Shown here piece after piece: positions 1-11,252 of a stretch of 32,194 bases of DNA. The notes beneath the pieces are model-generated. The model saw only the letters and a program-made list of their open reading frames with translations. It made no database searches and was not told the origin of the DNA. Where the stretch lies: NCBI GenBank assembly GCA_945862935.1, contig CAMBBO010000007.1, positions 1 to 32,194 on the forward strand, written 5' to 3'. Made by a program: the position numbers and the translations under genes. Numbering within the stretch: the stretch's first letter is position 1; each line of letters begins with the position of its first letter. This DNA comes from Pseudorhodoplanes sinuspersici. Lineage in GTDB: Bacteria; Pseudomonadota; Alphaproteobacteria; Rhizobiales; Xanthobacteraceae.

Positions 1-102
1 GCCTTTCTGGTTGGCGAGCGCCAGCACGCGCGGCGGCTTCACCTTGCCGGTGGACGGCACCAGCGGGATCATGTCGGCAGTTGGTGTCAGGGTGTCGGTC
101 AT
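1..102 (-). CDS. parA: ParA chromosome-partitioning ATPase (5' end only)
   Basis: Only the first 34 codons are present; the rest lies beyond the left edge. The start codon is the ATG at 102-100. After a short polar N-terminus the peptide reaches VLALANQKG, the first beta strand and opening of the deviant Walker A motif of ParA/Soj ATPases, just before the window ends. ParA works with ParB bound at parS to segregate newly replicated origins. The assignment is supported by the following rsmG and mnmG genes, the usual alphaproteobacterial neighbours of parAB, and by two parS sites nearby. Only 38 bp separate it from rsmG on the same strand, so it is probably the downstream member of the same transcript. 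Other members of the ParA/MinD superfamily would share this motif, so the assignment leans on context. Confidence 0.85.
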   Translation of the reverse strand, partial: MTDTLTPTADMIPLVPSTGKVKPPRVLALANQKG

Positions 103-140
103 GCCCGAAATCCGGTGATAGGTTTATTATCCTAGTACGC

Positions 141-815
141 TCAGGCCGCACGCTCAAGTTTACGAACGACAACGATTCTGGCGGCCGGATCGGTCTTGCT
201 GGGCGTCAGATCGTACTGAACATTCCAAGATTTAGCGGCTGCGGTCAGTTCAGCCTCAACATCTTGGCCCTTCGGAAATAAGCCTACCACGCCTGACTTC
301 AACAGCGGAGCGGACAATTTGAGGAGCTGTGGAAGAGGGGCGAGTGCCCGCGCGGTCACGGCATCGAGTTTCCCGGCAAAATTTGCGGCGAAATTCTCGA
401 CCCGCTCGTGATGCACGGTCGCCGGCACGCCGGTGATGCCGATGGCTTCGCGCAGGAAGGCTGCTTTCTTGCCGGTCGATTCCACAAGATGCACATGCGC
501 GCCCGGACGGCCTTTCAGCGCGCACGCGATCACGAGTCCGGGGAAGCCAGCACCCGATCCAAGATCGGCAAACACCCGCGCGTCCGGGGCGAGGGGGAGA
601 AGCTGCAGCGAGTCGCTGACATGCCGCGTCCAGACAAGAGGAAGCGTAGAACTCGCGACGAGGTTGGTCGTTCGCTGCCAGAGGAAAAGCAGTTCGACGA
701 GTTCTTCGAGCCCGTTCTGCGTTTCACGTGAAACAGGCGTGAGCGACAGCGCGCGCGCCTTATCGGCTTCGAGCGCTTTTGAATCGGGAATGTCCGCAGA
801 ACGCTCGGCGCTCAT
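141..815 (-). CDS. rsmG: 16S rRNA (guanine527-N7)-methyltransferase RsmG (GidB)
   Basis: This 224-residue protein has the usual RsmG length and methylates N7 of G527 in 16S rRNA with S-adenosylmethionine. The SAM-binding glycine-rich loop GSGAGFPG is at residues 86-93, preceded by the family-typical segment [19 protein letters not shown] at about 51-69. [13 protein letters not shown] at 111-123 matches the strand that follows the cofactor pocket. The start codon overlaps the mnmG stop in an ATGA, so the two are probably translationally coupled. A perfect parS palindrome is embedded in codons 28-32 (V-S-R-E-T), so this stretch is under both protein and DNA-site constraint. Expression is probably from a promoter upstream of mnmG. 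The function assignment is firm. Confidence 0.96.
   Translation of the reverse strand: MSAERSADIPDSKALEADKARALSLTPVSRETQNGLEELVELLFLWQRTTNLVASSTLPLVWTRHVSDSLQLLPLAPDARVFADLGSGAGFPGLVIACALKGRPGAHVHLVESTGKKAAFLREAIGITGVPATVHHERVENFAANFAGKLDAVTARALAPLPQLLKLSAPLLKSGVVGLFPKGQDVEAELTAAAKSWNVQYDLTPSKTDPAARIVVVRKLERAA
720..735. promoter_or_regulatory. parS: parS centromere site 1 (inside rsmG)
   Basis: The 14-bp perfect palindrome GTTTCACGTGAAAC at 721-734 (16-mer CGTTTCACGTGAAACA) matches the alphaproteobacterial ParB-binding site, differing from the symmetric 16-mer only at the first base. ParB loads here and spreads to form the partition complex. It lies inside the rsmG reading frame. An identical 16-mer occurs at 2771-2786. 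Confidence 0.92.
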
Positions 816-2674
816 CGCTGTGCCGTACGGCCTTTTCGGCGCAGATGCGCGGCCACCAGCGTCAAAGCCGCAGGCGTTATTCCGTCGATGCGGCCTGCCT
901 GACCGATGGTGCGCGGGCGATGCTGCGAAAGTTTCTGCCGTGCTTCGTTCGAAAGGCCGGGCAGGGTGGCGTAATCGAGCTCATCCGGCAGCGCGAAGCT
1001 CTCATCGCGCCGATACGTTTCAACGTCCGACGCCTGACGCGACAGATAGACGTCATAGACCGCGTCGATCTTCACTTGCTCTGCGATGGTCTGCGGCCAC
1101 TCGCGCATCTGCGGCCACACGGACGCGAGCTGATCGATTTCGATATTGGCGTAGGAGAGCAATTCAAACGCCGTGCGGCGATGCCCGTCCTTCTTCAACG
1201 CGAGGCCATGCTTCTCCGCTTCGTTCGGCGACAACGAAACCGATTTCGCGAAGATCCGCGCGGCATTCAGCGCCACCATCTTCGCCTGATGATGCTCACG
1301 GCGTTGCGTGCCGACGCATCCAATCGCGATGCCACGATCCGTGAGCCGCTGATCCGCGTTATCGGCCCGCAAAGCGAGGCGATATTCCGCGCGTGAAGTG
1401 AACATGCGATACGGCTCGGTGACACCGCGGGTCACCAGATCGTCGATCATCACGCCAAGATAGCCTTCCGCGCGATCGAAGATAATCGGCGCAGAACCAC
1501 CGGCTTTCGCGGCCGCATTCAAGCCCGCAACAAGCCCCTGCGCGCCTGCTTCCTCATAGCCCGTGGTGCCATTGATCTGGCCCGCGAGATAAAGCCCTTC
1601 GACCTTGCGCGTCTCCAGCGTCGCATTCAGTTCGCGCGGATCGACATGGTCGTATTCGATCGCGTAGCCGGGCCGCACCATGACGGCCTTTTCCAGTCCA
1701 GGAATCGACGCGACCACCGCAAGCTGCACATCCTTCGGCAGTGACGTGGAAATGCCGTTCGGATAAACGGTCGGATCATCCAAACCTTCCGGCTCAAGAA
1801 AAATCTGATGCCCGTCGCGCTCACCGAAGCGCACGATCTTGTCTTCGATTGACGGGCAATAACGCGGCCCGCGGCTATCGATTTGCCCCGAATACATCGG
1901 CGAGCGATGCACGTTGGCGCGAATGATCTCGTGCGTTGCGTCGGTGGTGCGGGTGATGCCGCATTCGACCTGCGGCGTGTCGATACGCGCGGTCAGCATC
2001 GAGAAGGGTTCGGGCGGCGTGTCGCCCGGCTGCATTTGAAGCGCGGCCCAATCAATAGTGCGGCCGTCTAGACGCGGAGGCGTGCCGGTCTTCAATCGGC
2101 CAAGCGCAATGCCGAGACGCTCAAGCGTGATAGCCAATCCAATCGCTGGCGCTTCACCGACACGGCCCGCTGGCGTTTTCTCTTCGCCGATATGGATGAG
2201 ACCGCGAAGGAAAGTACCGGTGGTGAGCACGACGGCGCCGCACGAAAGCTCGCGGCCATCGGCGAGGCGCAATGCACTGACACGCCCATCGCTAATGACG
2301 ATGTCGTCGGCTTCGCCTTCGACAACGCTCAGGTTCGCAGTCTCGCCGATCGCTTGCTGGATCGCCGCTGCATAGAGCTTGCGATCTGCCTGCGCGCGCG
2401 GTCCGCGCACGGCGGGCCCCTTGCGGCGATTGAGAACGCGAAACTGGATGCCGCCTTTGTCCGCAGCGCGCGCCATCAGCCCATCAAGCGCATCGATTTC
2501 GCGAACGAGATGGCCTTTGCCCAGTCCGCCAATCGCAGGATTGCATGACATCGCGCCGACAGTGTCGAAGCGATGCGTGACAAGCGCAGTTCTCGCGCCC
2601 ATGCGTGCGGAAGCCGCTGCGGCTTCAGTGCCAGCGTGCCCGCCCCCCACAATGATGACGTCAAAATCGGCCAT
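812..2674 (-). CDS. mnmG: tRNA uridine-5-carboxymethylaminomethyl synthesis enzyme MnmG (GidA)
   Basis: This 620-residue FAD protein forms, with MnmE, the complex that installs cmnm5 or nm5 at U34 of tRNAs reading split codon boxes. The FAD-binding dinucleotide fold starts at residue 8 ([18 protein letters not shown] at 10-15). It is followed by the conserved block [20 protein letters not shown] at about 42-61 and a second block around [19 protein letters not shown]. Length and motifs fit a complete MnmG. The ATG at 2674 opens directly on [12 protein letters not shown]. It overlaps rsmG by 4 bp downstream and is separated from mnmE by a 167-bp spacer carrying parS. Its partner MnmE is the next gene upstream on the same strand, which fits a shared pathway. 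Confidence 0.97.
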   Translation of the reverse strand: MADFDVIIVGGGHAGTEAAAASARMGARTALVTHRFDTVGAMSCNPAIGGLGKGHLVREIDALDGLMARAADKGGIQFRVLNRRKGPAVRGPRAQADRKLYAAAIQQAIGETANLSVVEGEADDIVISDGRVSALRLADGRELSCGAVVLTTGTFLRGLIHIGEEKTPAGRVGEAPAIGLAITLERLGIALGRLKTGTPPRLDGRTIDWAALQMQPGDTPPEPFSMLTARIDTPQVECGITRTTDATHEIIRANVHRSPMYSGQIDSRGPRYCPSIEDKIVRFGERDGHQIFLEPEGLDDPTVYPNGISTSLPKDVQLAVVASIPGLEKAVMVRPGYAIEYDHVDPRELNATLETRKVEGLYLAGQINGTTGYEEAGAQGLVAGLNAAAKAGGSAPIIFDRAEGYLGVMIDDLVTRGVTEPYRMFTSRAEYRLALRADNADQRLTDRGIAIGCVGTQRREHHQAKMVALNAARIFAKSVSLSPNEAEKHGLALKKDGHRRTAFELLSYANIEIDQLASVWPQMREWPQTIAEQVKIDAVYDVYLSRQASDVETYRRDESFALPDELDYATLPGLSNEARQKLSQHRPRTIGQAGRIDGITPAALTLVAAHLRRKGRTAQR

Positions 2675-2721
2675 GTGATCTCTCGGGCCGGGTTCTAAAG
2701 CAGAAGCGCGGCCGTGAAAAC

Positions 2722-2756
2722 GAATCTATTTGCGGGCTTTTTGAGTCGACGGATTC
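2722..2756. promoter_or_regulatory. Cluster of three GANTC (CcrM-type) sites upstream of mnmG
   Basis: GAATC (2722-2726), GAGTC (2743-2747) and GATTC (2752-2756) lie within 35 bp, about 50-80 bp upstream of the mnmG start and next to parS site 2. In alphaproteobacteria GANTC is methylated by CcrM, and promoter methylation state can tie transcription to replication. The clustering is seen in the sequence; the regulatory role is inferred. Confidence 0.4.
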
Positions 2757-2770
2757 AAAGCCGGCGCGCG

Positions 2771-2786
2771 CGTTTCACGTGAAACA
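2771..2786. promoter_or_regulatory. parS: parS centromere site 2 (mnmG-mnmE spacer)
   Basis: The palindrome GTTTCACGTGAAAC at 2772-2785 sits in the non-coding spacer between mnmE and mnmG. The 16-mer is identical to the site at 720-735, about 2.05 kb away. Outside coding sequence there is no protein constraint to explain the palindrome, which strengthens the reading of both copies as ParB-binding sites. Confidence 0.94.
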
Positions 2787-2798
2787 CCAGCGGCCCAA

Positions 2799-2836
2799 AT
2801 GGTTAACGCCGGCGGCCTTTACCTCGCGTTAACCAT
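2799..2836. repeat. 11-bp inverted repeat containing paired TTAACCAT elements
   Basis: ATGGTTAACGC (2799-2809) and GCGTTAACCAT (2826-2836) are perfect inverted copies separated by 16 bp, just past the mnmE stop. Each arm contains TTAACCAT, which resembles the CtrA half-site described in Caulobacter and relatives. A transcript hairpin ending mnmE is the alternative reading, but no T-run follows. The repeat is certain; its function is open. Confidence 0.5.
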
Positions 2837-2841
2837 AAAGA

Positions 2842-4158
2842 TCATTTTCCGATACAGAAGTCGCGGAAGATCACGTCGAGGATGTCCTCGACATCAACGC
2901 GGCCGGTGAGACGGCCCAGCGCATAAGCCGCCGCGCGCAGTTCCTCCGCCAGAATGTCCTCACCTTGTGCATCTCGCGCACGGCGCAGCGCGTCCGCACA
3001 GTCATCAAGCAAACGCCGCTGGCGTTCGCGCGTCACCAATGCGGGTTCGCGCGTGCCGAATGTCTCTTGAGCGAATTGCGTCAGCGCCTTGAGCAGATCA
3101 TCGACCCCAGCGCCTGTAGTTGCCGAGATCGCAAAAGACTTTTCGCCCCGCGTCTCGGCAGCCCGCGCGCCCGGGAGATCAATCTTGTTGCGGACGTGCC
3201 AGGCGTTCGGTGTCTTCGATGCTGGCGCGTCGCCTTCATCGACCCATAACACAAGGTCGGCCTCCGCTGCCCGGGCTTTCGCGCGCGCGACGCCTTCGCG
3301 CTCGACCGGATCGTCCGTCTCCCGAATGCCCGCCGTGTCGAGCAGCGTCACCGGATAGCCGCCAAGATCGAGATGCACTTCGATCACGTCGCGCGTCGTT
3401 CCGGCATGTGGCGATACGATTGCCGCCTCGCGCCGCGCGATGCGATTGAGCAAAGTCGACTTGCCCGCATTCGGCGGCCCGGCAATCGCAATCACCAGAC
3501 CTTCACGCAACCGCTCGCCGCGCTTTGCGTCCGCCAGCGCGCTTTCGATTTCGGTAGCGAGCTCGCGGACAGCAATGAGCGCGCGCGCCGTGACATCGCT
3601 CGCGACGTCGGCCTCATCGGAGAAATCAATTCCCGCTTCGACCAGCGCCATCGCTTCGACCAGACGCTTGCGCCATCCTTCCGCGCGATTGCCGAGCAAT
3701 CCCGCCAGCTGACGAAACGCCTGCCGCCGCTGCGCTTCGGTTTCCGCATAAATGAGATCGGCAAGCCCTTCAATCCGGGTCAGATCGAGCTTGCCGTTCT
3801 CGAATGCGCGGCGCGTGAATTCGCCGGGTTCTGCCGGACGCAAACCTTCAAGCTGCGCGAGCGCTGCAAAGGTCGCTGCGATCACCGCGCGCCCGCCATG
3901 AATTTGCAGTTCGACGACATCCTCGCCAGTCTCGCTCGACGGCGCTTTGAAAAACAATGCGAGCGCCTCGTCGATGATCTCGCCCGATTGCGGATCGCGG
4001 ACGCGGGCGAACGCGGCATTGCGCGGCTCTGGAATTTTTCCGGTGAGCGCCTTCAGCGCGTCTCGCGCGCGCGGACCCGAAATGCGGATGACCCCAATCG
4101 CCGCCGGGGGATGGCCGGACGACAGCGCGAAGATCGTATCGCCGCGTGAGGATCTCAT
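2842..4158 (-). CDS. mnmE: tRNA modification GTPase MnmE (TrmE)
   Basis: This protein is the G-protein partner of MnmG in U34 modification. An N-terminal tetrahydrofolate-binding domain opens with DTIFALSSG and continues through [15 protein letters not shown]. The G domain has P-loop GPPNAGKS, then GTTRD, DTAG and NKID, and the protein ends in the diagnostic C-terminal CIGK. With the ATG at 4158 it has 438 residues and begins [12 protein letters not shown], matching the usual N-terminus. An in-frame ATG at 4215 adds 19 residues and has a purine-rich GGAGCG about 5 bases upstream, so the longer form cannot be excluded. G-domain motif positions in the longer numbering are 246-253, 272-276, 293-296 and 343-346. 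It is co-oriented with mnmG across the parS spacer. Confidence 0.96.
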   Translation of the reverse strand: MRSSRGDTIFALSSGHPPAAIGVIRISGPRARDALKALTGKIPEPRNAAFARVRDPQSGEIIDEALALFFKAPSSETGEDVVELQIHGGRAVIAATFAALAQLEGLRPAEPGEFTRRAFENGKLDLTRIEGLADLIYAETEAQRRQAFRQLAGLLGNRAEGWRKRLVEAMALVEAGIDFSDEADVASDVTARALIAVRELATEIESALADAKRGERLREGLVIAIAGPPNAGKSTLLNRIARREAAIVSPHAGTTRDVIEVHLDLGGYPVTLLDTAGIRETDDPVEREGVARAKARAAEADLVLWVDEGDAPASKTPNAWHVRNKIDLPGARAAETRGEKSFAISATTGAGVDDLLKALTQFAQETFGTREPALVTRERQRRLLDDCADALRRARDAQGEDILAEELRAAAYALGRLTGRVDVEDILDVIFRDFCIGK

Positions 4159-4264
4159 GATGCGCGCACCGAACGCGGCGAACTGGCGCCGGTCAAGAGC
4201 GGACATCGCGGGCATTTGTTCGCTCCATCTGCGGGTATGTTTTTATTCCTATCCCTCCCCCAAT

Positions 4265-4291
4265 GAAAAACCCGGCACCAAGGCCGGGTTT
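4265..4291 (-). terminator. Rho-independent terminator of the cold-shock gene
   Basis: Perfect 9-bp stem AAACCCGGC/GCCGGGTTT (4268-4276 and 4283-4291) with loop ACCAAG. Read on the minus strand it ends in a run of five T residues. It lies about 60 bp past the stop of the cold-shock gene and ends its transcript before mnmE. Confidence 0.85.
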
Positions 4292-4349
4292 CCCATTCCG
4301 TATCGCTTTCTACTGCCGTCTCGAGTGCGGCAGCGATTGCTGATCCGAC

Positions 4350-4553
4350 TTACTTCACCTTGAGGTTTTCAGCCGATTCCTTGCCGCGGTTCGCGACGAC
4401 TTCGTACTCGATCTGCTGGCCTTCATTGAGGTTGCTCAAACCGGCGCGCTCGACAGCCGAGATGTGCACGAACACATCTTTGCCGCCGCCTTGCGGCTGG
4501 ATGAAGCCGTAACCCTTAGTCGCGTTGAACCACTTAACAGTGCCTGTAGCCAC
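4350..4553 (-). CDS. Cold-shock domain protein (CspA family)
   Basis: This small single OB-fold nucleic-acid-binding protein acts as an RNA chaperone or antiterminator. Both RNA-binding motifs are present: KGYGFIQP (RNP1) and DVFVHISAV (RNP2). The frame can be opened by a TTG at 4565, giving [14 protein letters not shown]. The GTG at 4553 is preferred because it gives the canonical N-terminus (M)ATGTVKWFN and has a GGAG six bases upstream. The product is then 67 residues, normal for the family. A clear intrinsic terminator follows. About 200 bp separate its start from the divergent yyaL-like gene. Several paralogues usually exist in these genomes, so no specific letter is assigned. Confidence 0.93.
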   Translation of the reverse strand: MATGTVKWFNATKGYGFIQPQGGGKDVFVHISAVERAGLSNLNEGQQIEYEVVANRGKESAENLKVK

Positions 4554-4762
4554 ATTAGTCTCCAAGTCGATTGTAGTAGATGCTTCGCCGACACAACGAG
4601 CGTCGGACTGACATCTCGCAGAGGGACGAGTATTTGATACCGAATATACGGCCTTCGCGCCATCCTAGGCCGCGATTTATTGTTACGGCCCCGTTTCACC
4701 GAGCCCGCGCGTTAGATCGATACAGGTGATCCTACGCTCGCCCTCTAACGTGCTGAGATTCC

Positions 4763-6801
<2,039 letters not shown>

Positions 6802-6805
<4 letters not shown>

Positions 6806-9123
6806 GCCGCGTCGTTCGCGCGTTGCTTTTTGAGCCAGGGGCTCCAAGGCTCCGGCGGCACAAGGCCCGCGCTTTCCCAAACTGGAAGAATCCGTCCGTC
6901 TGCGGTCATTCGGCCGACAAACGCTGGCTTGTGCAGGTGGTGGTTGCTCGCATCCATTCGTACCAGATGCCCGCTTGGTGAGGATGCTTCAAGACCGGCC
7001 AGCGCTGCGCGCACGCTCACAGGATCGGTCGTGCCTGCGGCCTCCACCGCCTTGCACCACAGCCGGAACGCAATGAGCGTCGCTTCCATCGGATCGTTGG
7101 TCACGGCCTGCGGATCCCCAACGAACTCCCGCCATTGAGCAACAAAATCCCGATTGGCCGGATGATCGATCGCATGGAGATAAGTCCACGCTGCGAAATG
7201 CCCTTCCATCGCGACCTGCGCCAAGGGTGCCAATTCCGTTTCACCGAGCGACAGAGTCATCACGGGCAGCGTATTTGCCGACAGACCCTGCCGCGAAAAT
7301 TCACGAAAGAAATGCACGTTCAAATCGCCACTCAGCGTGGACACAATCGCAGCATCGCCGCTTGCGCCGAACCGGCGCATGGCCTCAACCGTCTCGCGCC
7401 AAACCTTTTCGCCAAACGGCACATAGAACTCGACGACAGCATCGCCGCCGATCCCGCGCGACGCCAGATAGGATTTAACGATTGCGTTTGTCGTGCGCGG
7501 ATAGACGTAATCCGTACCGATCAGAAAGAATTTCCGGCGCCCCTGCGCCAGCAGATAATTGATCGCGGGCAACGCCTGCTGTTGCGGCGTTGCGCCCGAA
7601 TAGAAAACATGCGGCGACTGCTCCTCGCCTTCGTACTGGCTCGGATAGAACATCAGCGCGTCATGCCGCGCGAGCACGTGAAGAACCTGCTGGCGCGAAG
7701 CAGACGTCCAACATCCAAAAACCGCAGCGACTCCATTCTCGGACAGCATCGTTTCGCAAAGTTCTTCGTAACGCGCAGGCTTTGATCCGGGATCGAAAAT
7801 GACCGCCTCGACGGGACGGCGCAGCAATCCACCGACTTCGTTCAATTGCTCGATCAGCATGATCAGCAATTGCTGTAACGGCCGCTCGCTCGCTGTCAGC
7901 GTGCCCGTCAGCGAATGCAGGATGCCGACCTTGATCGCGCCGGACTCCAATTCTGAGAAATAGCGGCGCACCGAACTAACCAGCGACCGCGAACGCACCG
8001 CAAGGTCGTCAGCCGTGGCAAGTACGCCTTCGCCCGCATGCGCGACATCGGCAATGGCCGACTGGATTTCCGGCAGCGCTCGTCCGACGCCTTCGGCAAC
8101 GTTGCTCGCCTCATCGCCGATGTGATCGAGCTCTGCGAGCTGCTGTTCGAGCATCACATTGAGATCGCGATTCATCTCGCTCGTGGCATCGACGCTCGAC
8201 GACACGGCAGCAATGGCAGAGGCGGTTTCCTGCACCGCCGATTGGATACCGAGGATCTGCCCGCGGATTTCGCCGGTCGCCTCCGCGGTCTGGGTGGCGA
8301 GCTGTTTAACTTCGCTCGCAACCACCGCAAAGCCGCGCCCGGCCTGACCCGCGCGCGCCGCTTCGATTGTCGCATTCAATGCCAGCAGCGAGGTCTGTCC
8401 GGCAATATTTTGAATCAGCTTGATGACCACGTCGATGCGTTGTGCTGCTTCCGAAAGCGAGCGAACCGTACCGTCGGCGTGTTTCAATTCCTTGGTGGTG
8501 CGATCCGTGGCCGCGCGCGCCGCGTTGACCTGAAGGCCCGACTGGACGACGACTTCGCGAACCTGACGCGCCGCCGCAGCCACACTGGCGGCATTCCCGG
8601 CCGCCTCTTCGGCGGTTTGCGCTGCGTGCGATACCTTTAGGGTCATGTCACTGTTGCGTTCGGCCAATGCGGATGCCGTCACGCGAATCTTTTCCCCGGC
8701 CACAGTGAATGCGGCGACGATGTCGTCGATGGCGGTCTGAAACCGTTTGGTGATGAAAACACGGCCGGCCTGGCGCAATTTGGATTCGGTTGCGCGGCGA
8801 TCACGGTCGACGGCAACAGTTTCGGCATCCATTAAAGCGGTACGCAGTGCCTCGGCGGCTTCGCCGAATTTCTGCATGGTCCCGTCGCCAATGGCTTCCG
8901 GCAGCGAGGCATAGCGGTCGCCACGCGCGAGACGAACCAATGCCGAGACGATCCCTGCCAGCCGGTATTCAACGAACCCACCGATTGCGACAGCACCGAC
9001 AGCACCTGCCGCTAGACCGGCCTGGACGCTGTCGAGTTCCGCCGCGACCAGAGACGCGACCGCGCTGACCGCAAAAGCAGGGATTGCAATCCAGAGTGCG
9101 GGCGTTCTGAAGGGATGTTTCAT
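6802..9123 (-). CDS. Chemoreceptor (MCP) fused to a C-terminal UrtA-like substrate-binding domain
   Basis: This 773-residue continuous frame has an unusual order. Two hydrophobic segments at about 10-28 and 36-52 form a hairpin with only a few residues between them. A long helical methyl-accepting signalling domain follows at about 130-390, with the conserved tip around residues 239-273 ([20 protein letters not shown]). From about 397 to 765 the protein resembles the urea/short-chain-amide binding proteins UrtA and FmdD ([42 protein letters not shown]). With no further membrane segment, the binding domain should be cytoplasmic, the reverse of a classical receptor. Ligand identity is unknown; urea or an amide is a guess from homology. 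No che genes lie nearby. The ATG at 9123 was chosen because translation from the upstream GTG at 9222 adds a non-hydrophobic tail. Confidence 0.88.
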
Positions 9124-9267
9124 GATCGGCGGCAATAGCGTGACGGATTCTAACGCATTGCAGCGATTCGTATTGCCAAAGTATTTCCGCAGAGATTCAC
9201 AGCGCGCATGAATTTTCAGCACAGCGACTCAAAATTGAGCGTTGCTCCGCAGATGCTTCTTGCAAAA

Positions 9268-9297
9268 CAAAAAAGGCCGGAGATTTCTCTCCGGCCT
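9268..9297 (-). terminator. Rho-independent terminator downstream of rho
   Basis: Perfect 10-bp stem AGGCCGGAGA/TCTCCGGCCT (9274-9283 and 9288-9297) with loop TTTC. On the minus strand it is followed by a run of seven T residues (A-run at 9268-9274). It sits about 30 bp past the rho stop. Rho's own message is therefore ended by an intrinsic signal. Confidence 0.88.
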
Positions 9298-9328
9298 CCT
9301 GTGAATTGATCGCGGTTTGGTGCCGACG

Positions 9329-10594
9329 TCAGGTGTTCATCGACTCGAAGAACTCGCCGTTGGTCTTGGTGTTGCGCAGCTTGTCGAGCAAGAAGTCGAT
9401 TGCGTCCATCGTGCCCATCGGATTGAGGATACGGCGGAGGACATACATCTTCTTGAGCTGCTGCGGATCGGTGAGCAGTTCTTCCTTGCGGGTGCCAGAG
9501 CGGGTGATGTCGATGGCCGGGAAGGTGCGTTTGTCCGCCACCTTGCGGTCGAGGATGAGTTCGGAATTGCCCGTGCCCTTGAACTCTTCAAAAATCACTT
9601 CGTCCATGCGCGAGCCGGTATCGATCAGCGCGGTGGCGATAATCGTCAGCGATCCGCCTTCTTCGATGTTACGCGCCGCACCGAAGAAACGCTTCGGACG
9701 CTGCAACGCATTCGCGTCGACGCCGCCGGTCAGCACCTTGCCGGAGCTTGGAACCACCGTGTTGTAGGCGCGGCCCAGACGTGTGATCGAATCGAGAAGA
9801 ATAACGACGTCGCGGCCGTGTTCGACCAGACGTTTGGCCTTTTCGATCACCATTTCTGCCACCGCGACGTGACGTGTCGCCGGCTCGTCGAAGGTCGAGG
9901 AAACGACCTCTCCTTTCACCGAGCGTTGCATATCGGTGACTTCTTCCGGCCGTTCGTCGATCAGAAGAACGATCAGATAGCATTCCGGGTGATTGGCAGT
10001 GATCGCGTGCGCGACGTTCTGCAGCAGCACGGTTTTGCCCGTACGCGGTGGCGAAACGATCAACGCGCGCTGGCCTTTTCCGATCGGCGCGACGATGTCG
10101 ATCACACGGGCCGACAAATCCTTCTTGGTCGGATCGTCATGCTCCATGCGCAGCCGCTCGGTCGGATACAGCGGTGTCAGGTTGTCGAAGTTGATCTTGT
10201 GGCGCGCCTTGTCGGGGTCTTCGAAATTGATCGTGTTGACCTTGAGCAGCGCGAAGTAACGCTCACCTTCCTTCGGTGAACGAATGTGGCCCTCGACGGT
10301 ATCGCCAGTCCGCAAACCGAAGCGGCGAATCTGCGAAGGCGAAACGTAGATGTCGTCGGGGCCAGGCAAATAGTTTGCTTCTGGCGAGCGCAAAAAGCCG
10401 AAGCCGTCGGAGAGTACCTCCACGACGCCTTCGCCGATGATGTCGATCTCTTTGTTCGCAAGCTGCTTCAGGATCGCGAACATCAGCTCCTGCTTGCGCA
10501 GCGTGCTGGCGTTTTCGATCTCATGCTCTTCGGCGAATGACAGAAGTTCGACAGGAGTCTTGGATTTCAAATCTTGAAGTTTCACTTCCCGCAT
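9329..10594 (-). CDS. rho: Transcription termination factor Rho
   Basis: This 421-residue protein matches the typical alphaproteobacterial Rho length. The hexameric RNA helicase ends Rho-dependent transcripts. The N-terminal Rho_N helical domain ([21 protein letters not shown]) precedes a cold-shock-like RNA-binding domain with GFGFLRS and [12 protein letters not shown] (about 64-94). The ATPase core has Walker A SPPRTGKT (about 181-188), [13 protein letters not shown], Walker B region [15 protein letters not shown] and the Q-loop/R-loop segment [20 protein letters not shown]. The ATG at 10594 follows an AAGGA ribosome-binding site. A 235-bp leader without a gene separates it from hemJ upstream; leader autoregulation is known for rho in other bacteria but is not demonstrated here. 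A strong intrinsic terminator follows. Confidence 0.98.
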   Translation of the reverse strand: MREVKLQDLKSKTPVELLSFAEEHEIENASTLRKQELMFAILKQLANKEIDIIGEGVVEVLSDGFGFLRSPEANYLPGPDDIYVSPSQIRRFGLRTGDTVEGHIRSPKEGERYFALLKVNTINFEDPDKARHKINFDNLTPLYPTERLRMEHDDPTKKDLSARVIDIVAPIGKGQRALIVSPPRTGKTVLLQNVAHAITANHPECYLIVLLIDERPEEVTDMQRSVKGEVVSSTFDEPATRHVAVAEMVIEKAKRLVEHGRDVVILLDSITRLGRAYNTVVPSSGKVLTGGVDANALQRPKRFFGAARNIEEGGSLTIIATALIDTGSRMDEVIFEEFKGTGNSELILDRKVADKRTFPAIDITRSGTRKEELLTDPQQLKKMYVLRRILNPMGTMDAIDFLLDKLRNTKTNGEFFESMNT

Positions 10595-10829
10595 GGGGAT
10601 TCCTTGAAAGATGGACCGGCGGCGTGAGGTGGGATTACGGAGGCCGCAGCGGTACGAGAGATCGCAGGTTTTAGGGAGGAGGAGGTCCGGCCCGATGCTG
10701 GGCGGTCCGAATACTCCGGAGCCGCGCCTTGACTACATCCGCCTGCGTTCGGAGAGATGCACACAACATACGGAACAAAACGGCATTTCGCAAGGGCTGC
10801 GTTGCGCCGCACACAACGAAAGCCCGCCG

Positions 10830-11252
10830 CTAGAAGGGTTTTACCACAGCCAAAATCACAATCGCTATCATCAGCACGGTCGGTATCTCGTTGGCCAGCC
10901 GATAGAATCTGGCCGGCCTCGTATTACGGTCAGCGGCGAAATCTTTCATCCAGCGCATGTAGAAACCATGCAAAGCCGACATCGCCAGAACGAGGGCGAA
11001 CTTGGCGTGAAACCATCCCGCCTTGTGCCACCCGCCCTGCCACACAAGCCAAAGCCCAAGCAGCCATGTCGCGATCATCGCCGGATTGATGATGAAACGA
11101 AGAAGCCTCCGCTCCATGACTTTGAATGTTTCGGACTGCACAGAACCCGGCGCAGCGCTGCAATGATAGACGAACAGCCGCGGCAAATAGAGCATTCCCG
11201 CCATCCACGAGATGACGGCGATAAGATGAAATGTCTTTAGCCAAAGATACAT
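10830..11252 (-). CDS. hemJ: HemJ-type protoporphyrinogen IX oxidase (integral membrane)
   Basis: This 140-residue polytopic membrane protein starts MYLWLKTFHLIAVISWMAGM and carries the HemJ signatures. These are His9 in the first helix (FHLIAVISWMAG), LPRLFVYH, WHAKF-like WFHAKFALVL, and an ending of two hydrophobic helices. HemJ oxidises protoporphyrinogen IX to protoporphyrin IX in organisms lacking HemG/HemY. Four transmembrane helices are apparent. It is the leftward gene bordering the putative origin. In many relatives it sits beside hemE, which is not present here. hemC and hemD are also in this window but about 19 kb away in another operon. The identification is confident from pattern and length. 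Confidence 0.92.
   Translation of the reverse strand: MYLWLKTFHLIAVISWMAGMLYLPRLFVYHCSAAPGSVQSETFKVMERRLLRFIINPAMIATWLLGLWLVWQGGWHKAGWFHAKFALVLAMSALHGFYMRWMKDFAADRNTRPARFYRLANEIPTVLMIAIVILAVVKPF

Noticed and set aside
433-1344. Long rightward open frame (about 300 codons) opposite rsmG and mnmG
   Set aside because: It is antisense to two certain genes, has an Arg/Ser/Ala-rich composition typical of GC-rich shadow frames and shows no family motif.
3373-4149. Rightward open frame of 258 codons opposite mnmE
   Set aside because: Shadow of mnmE, Arg-rich with no motif or ribosome-binding site.
4693-4700. GTTTCACC as a third parS site (also GTTTCACG at 25042-25049)
   Set aside because: Only one half of the palindrome is present at each place; the second arm GTGAAAC is absent.
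9317-10279. Rightward open frame of 320 codons opposite rho
   Set aside because: Rho on the other strand is unambiguous; the antisense frame is a codon-bias shadow without recognisable domains.
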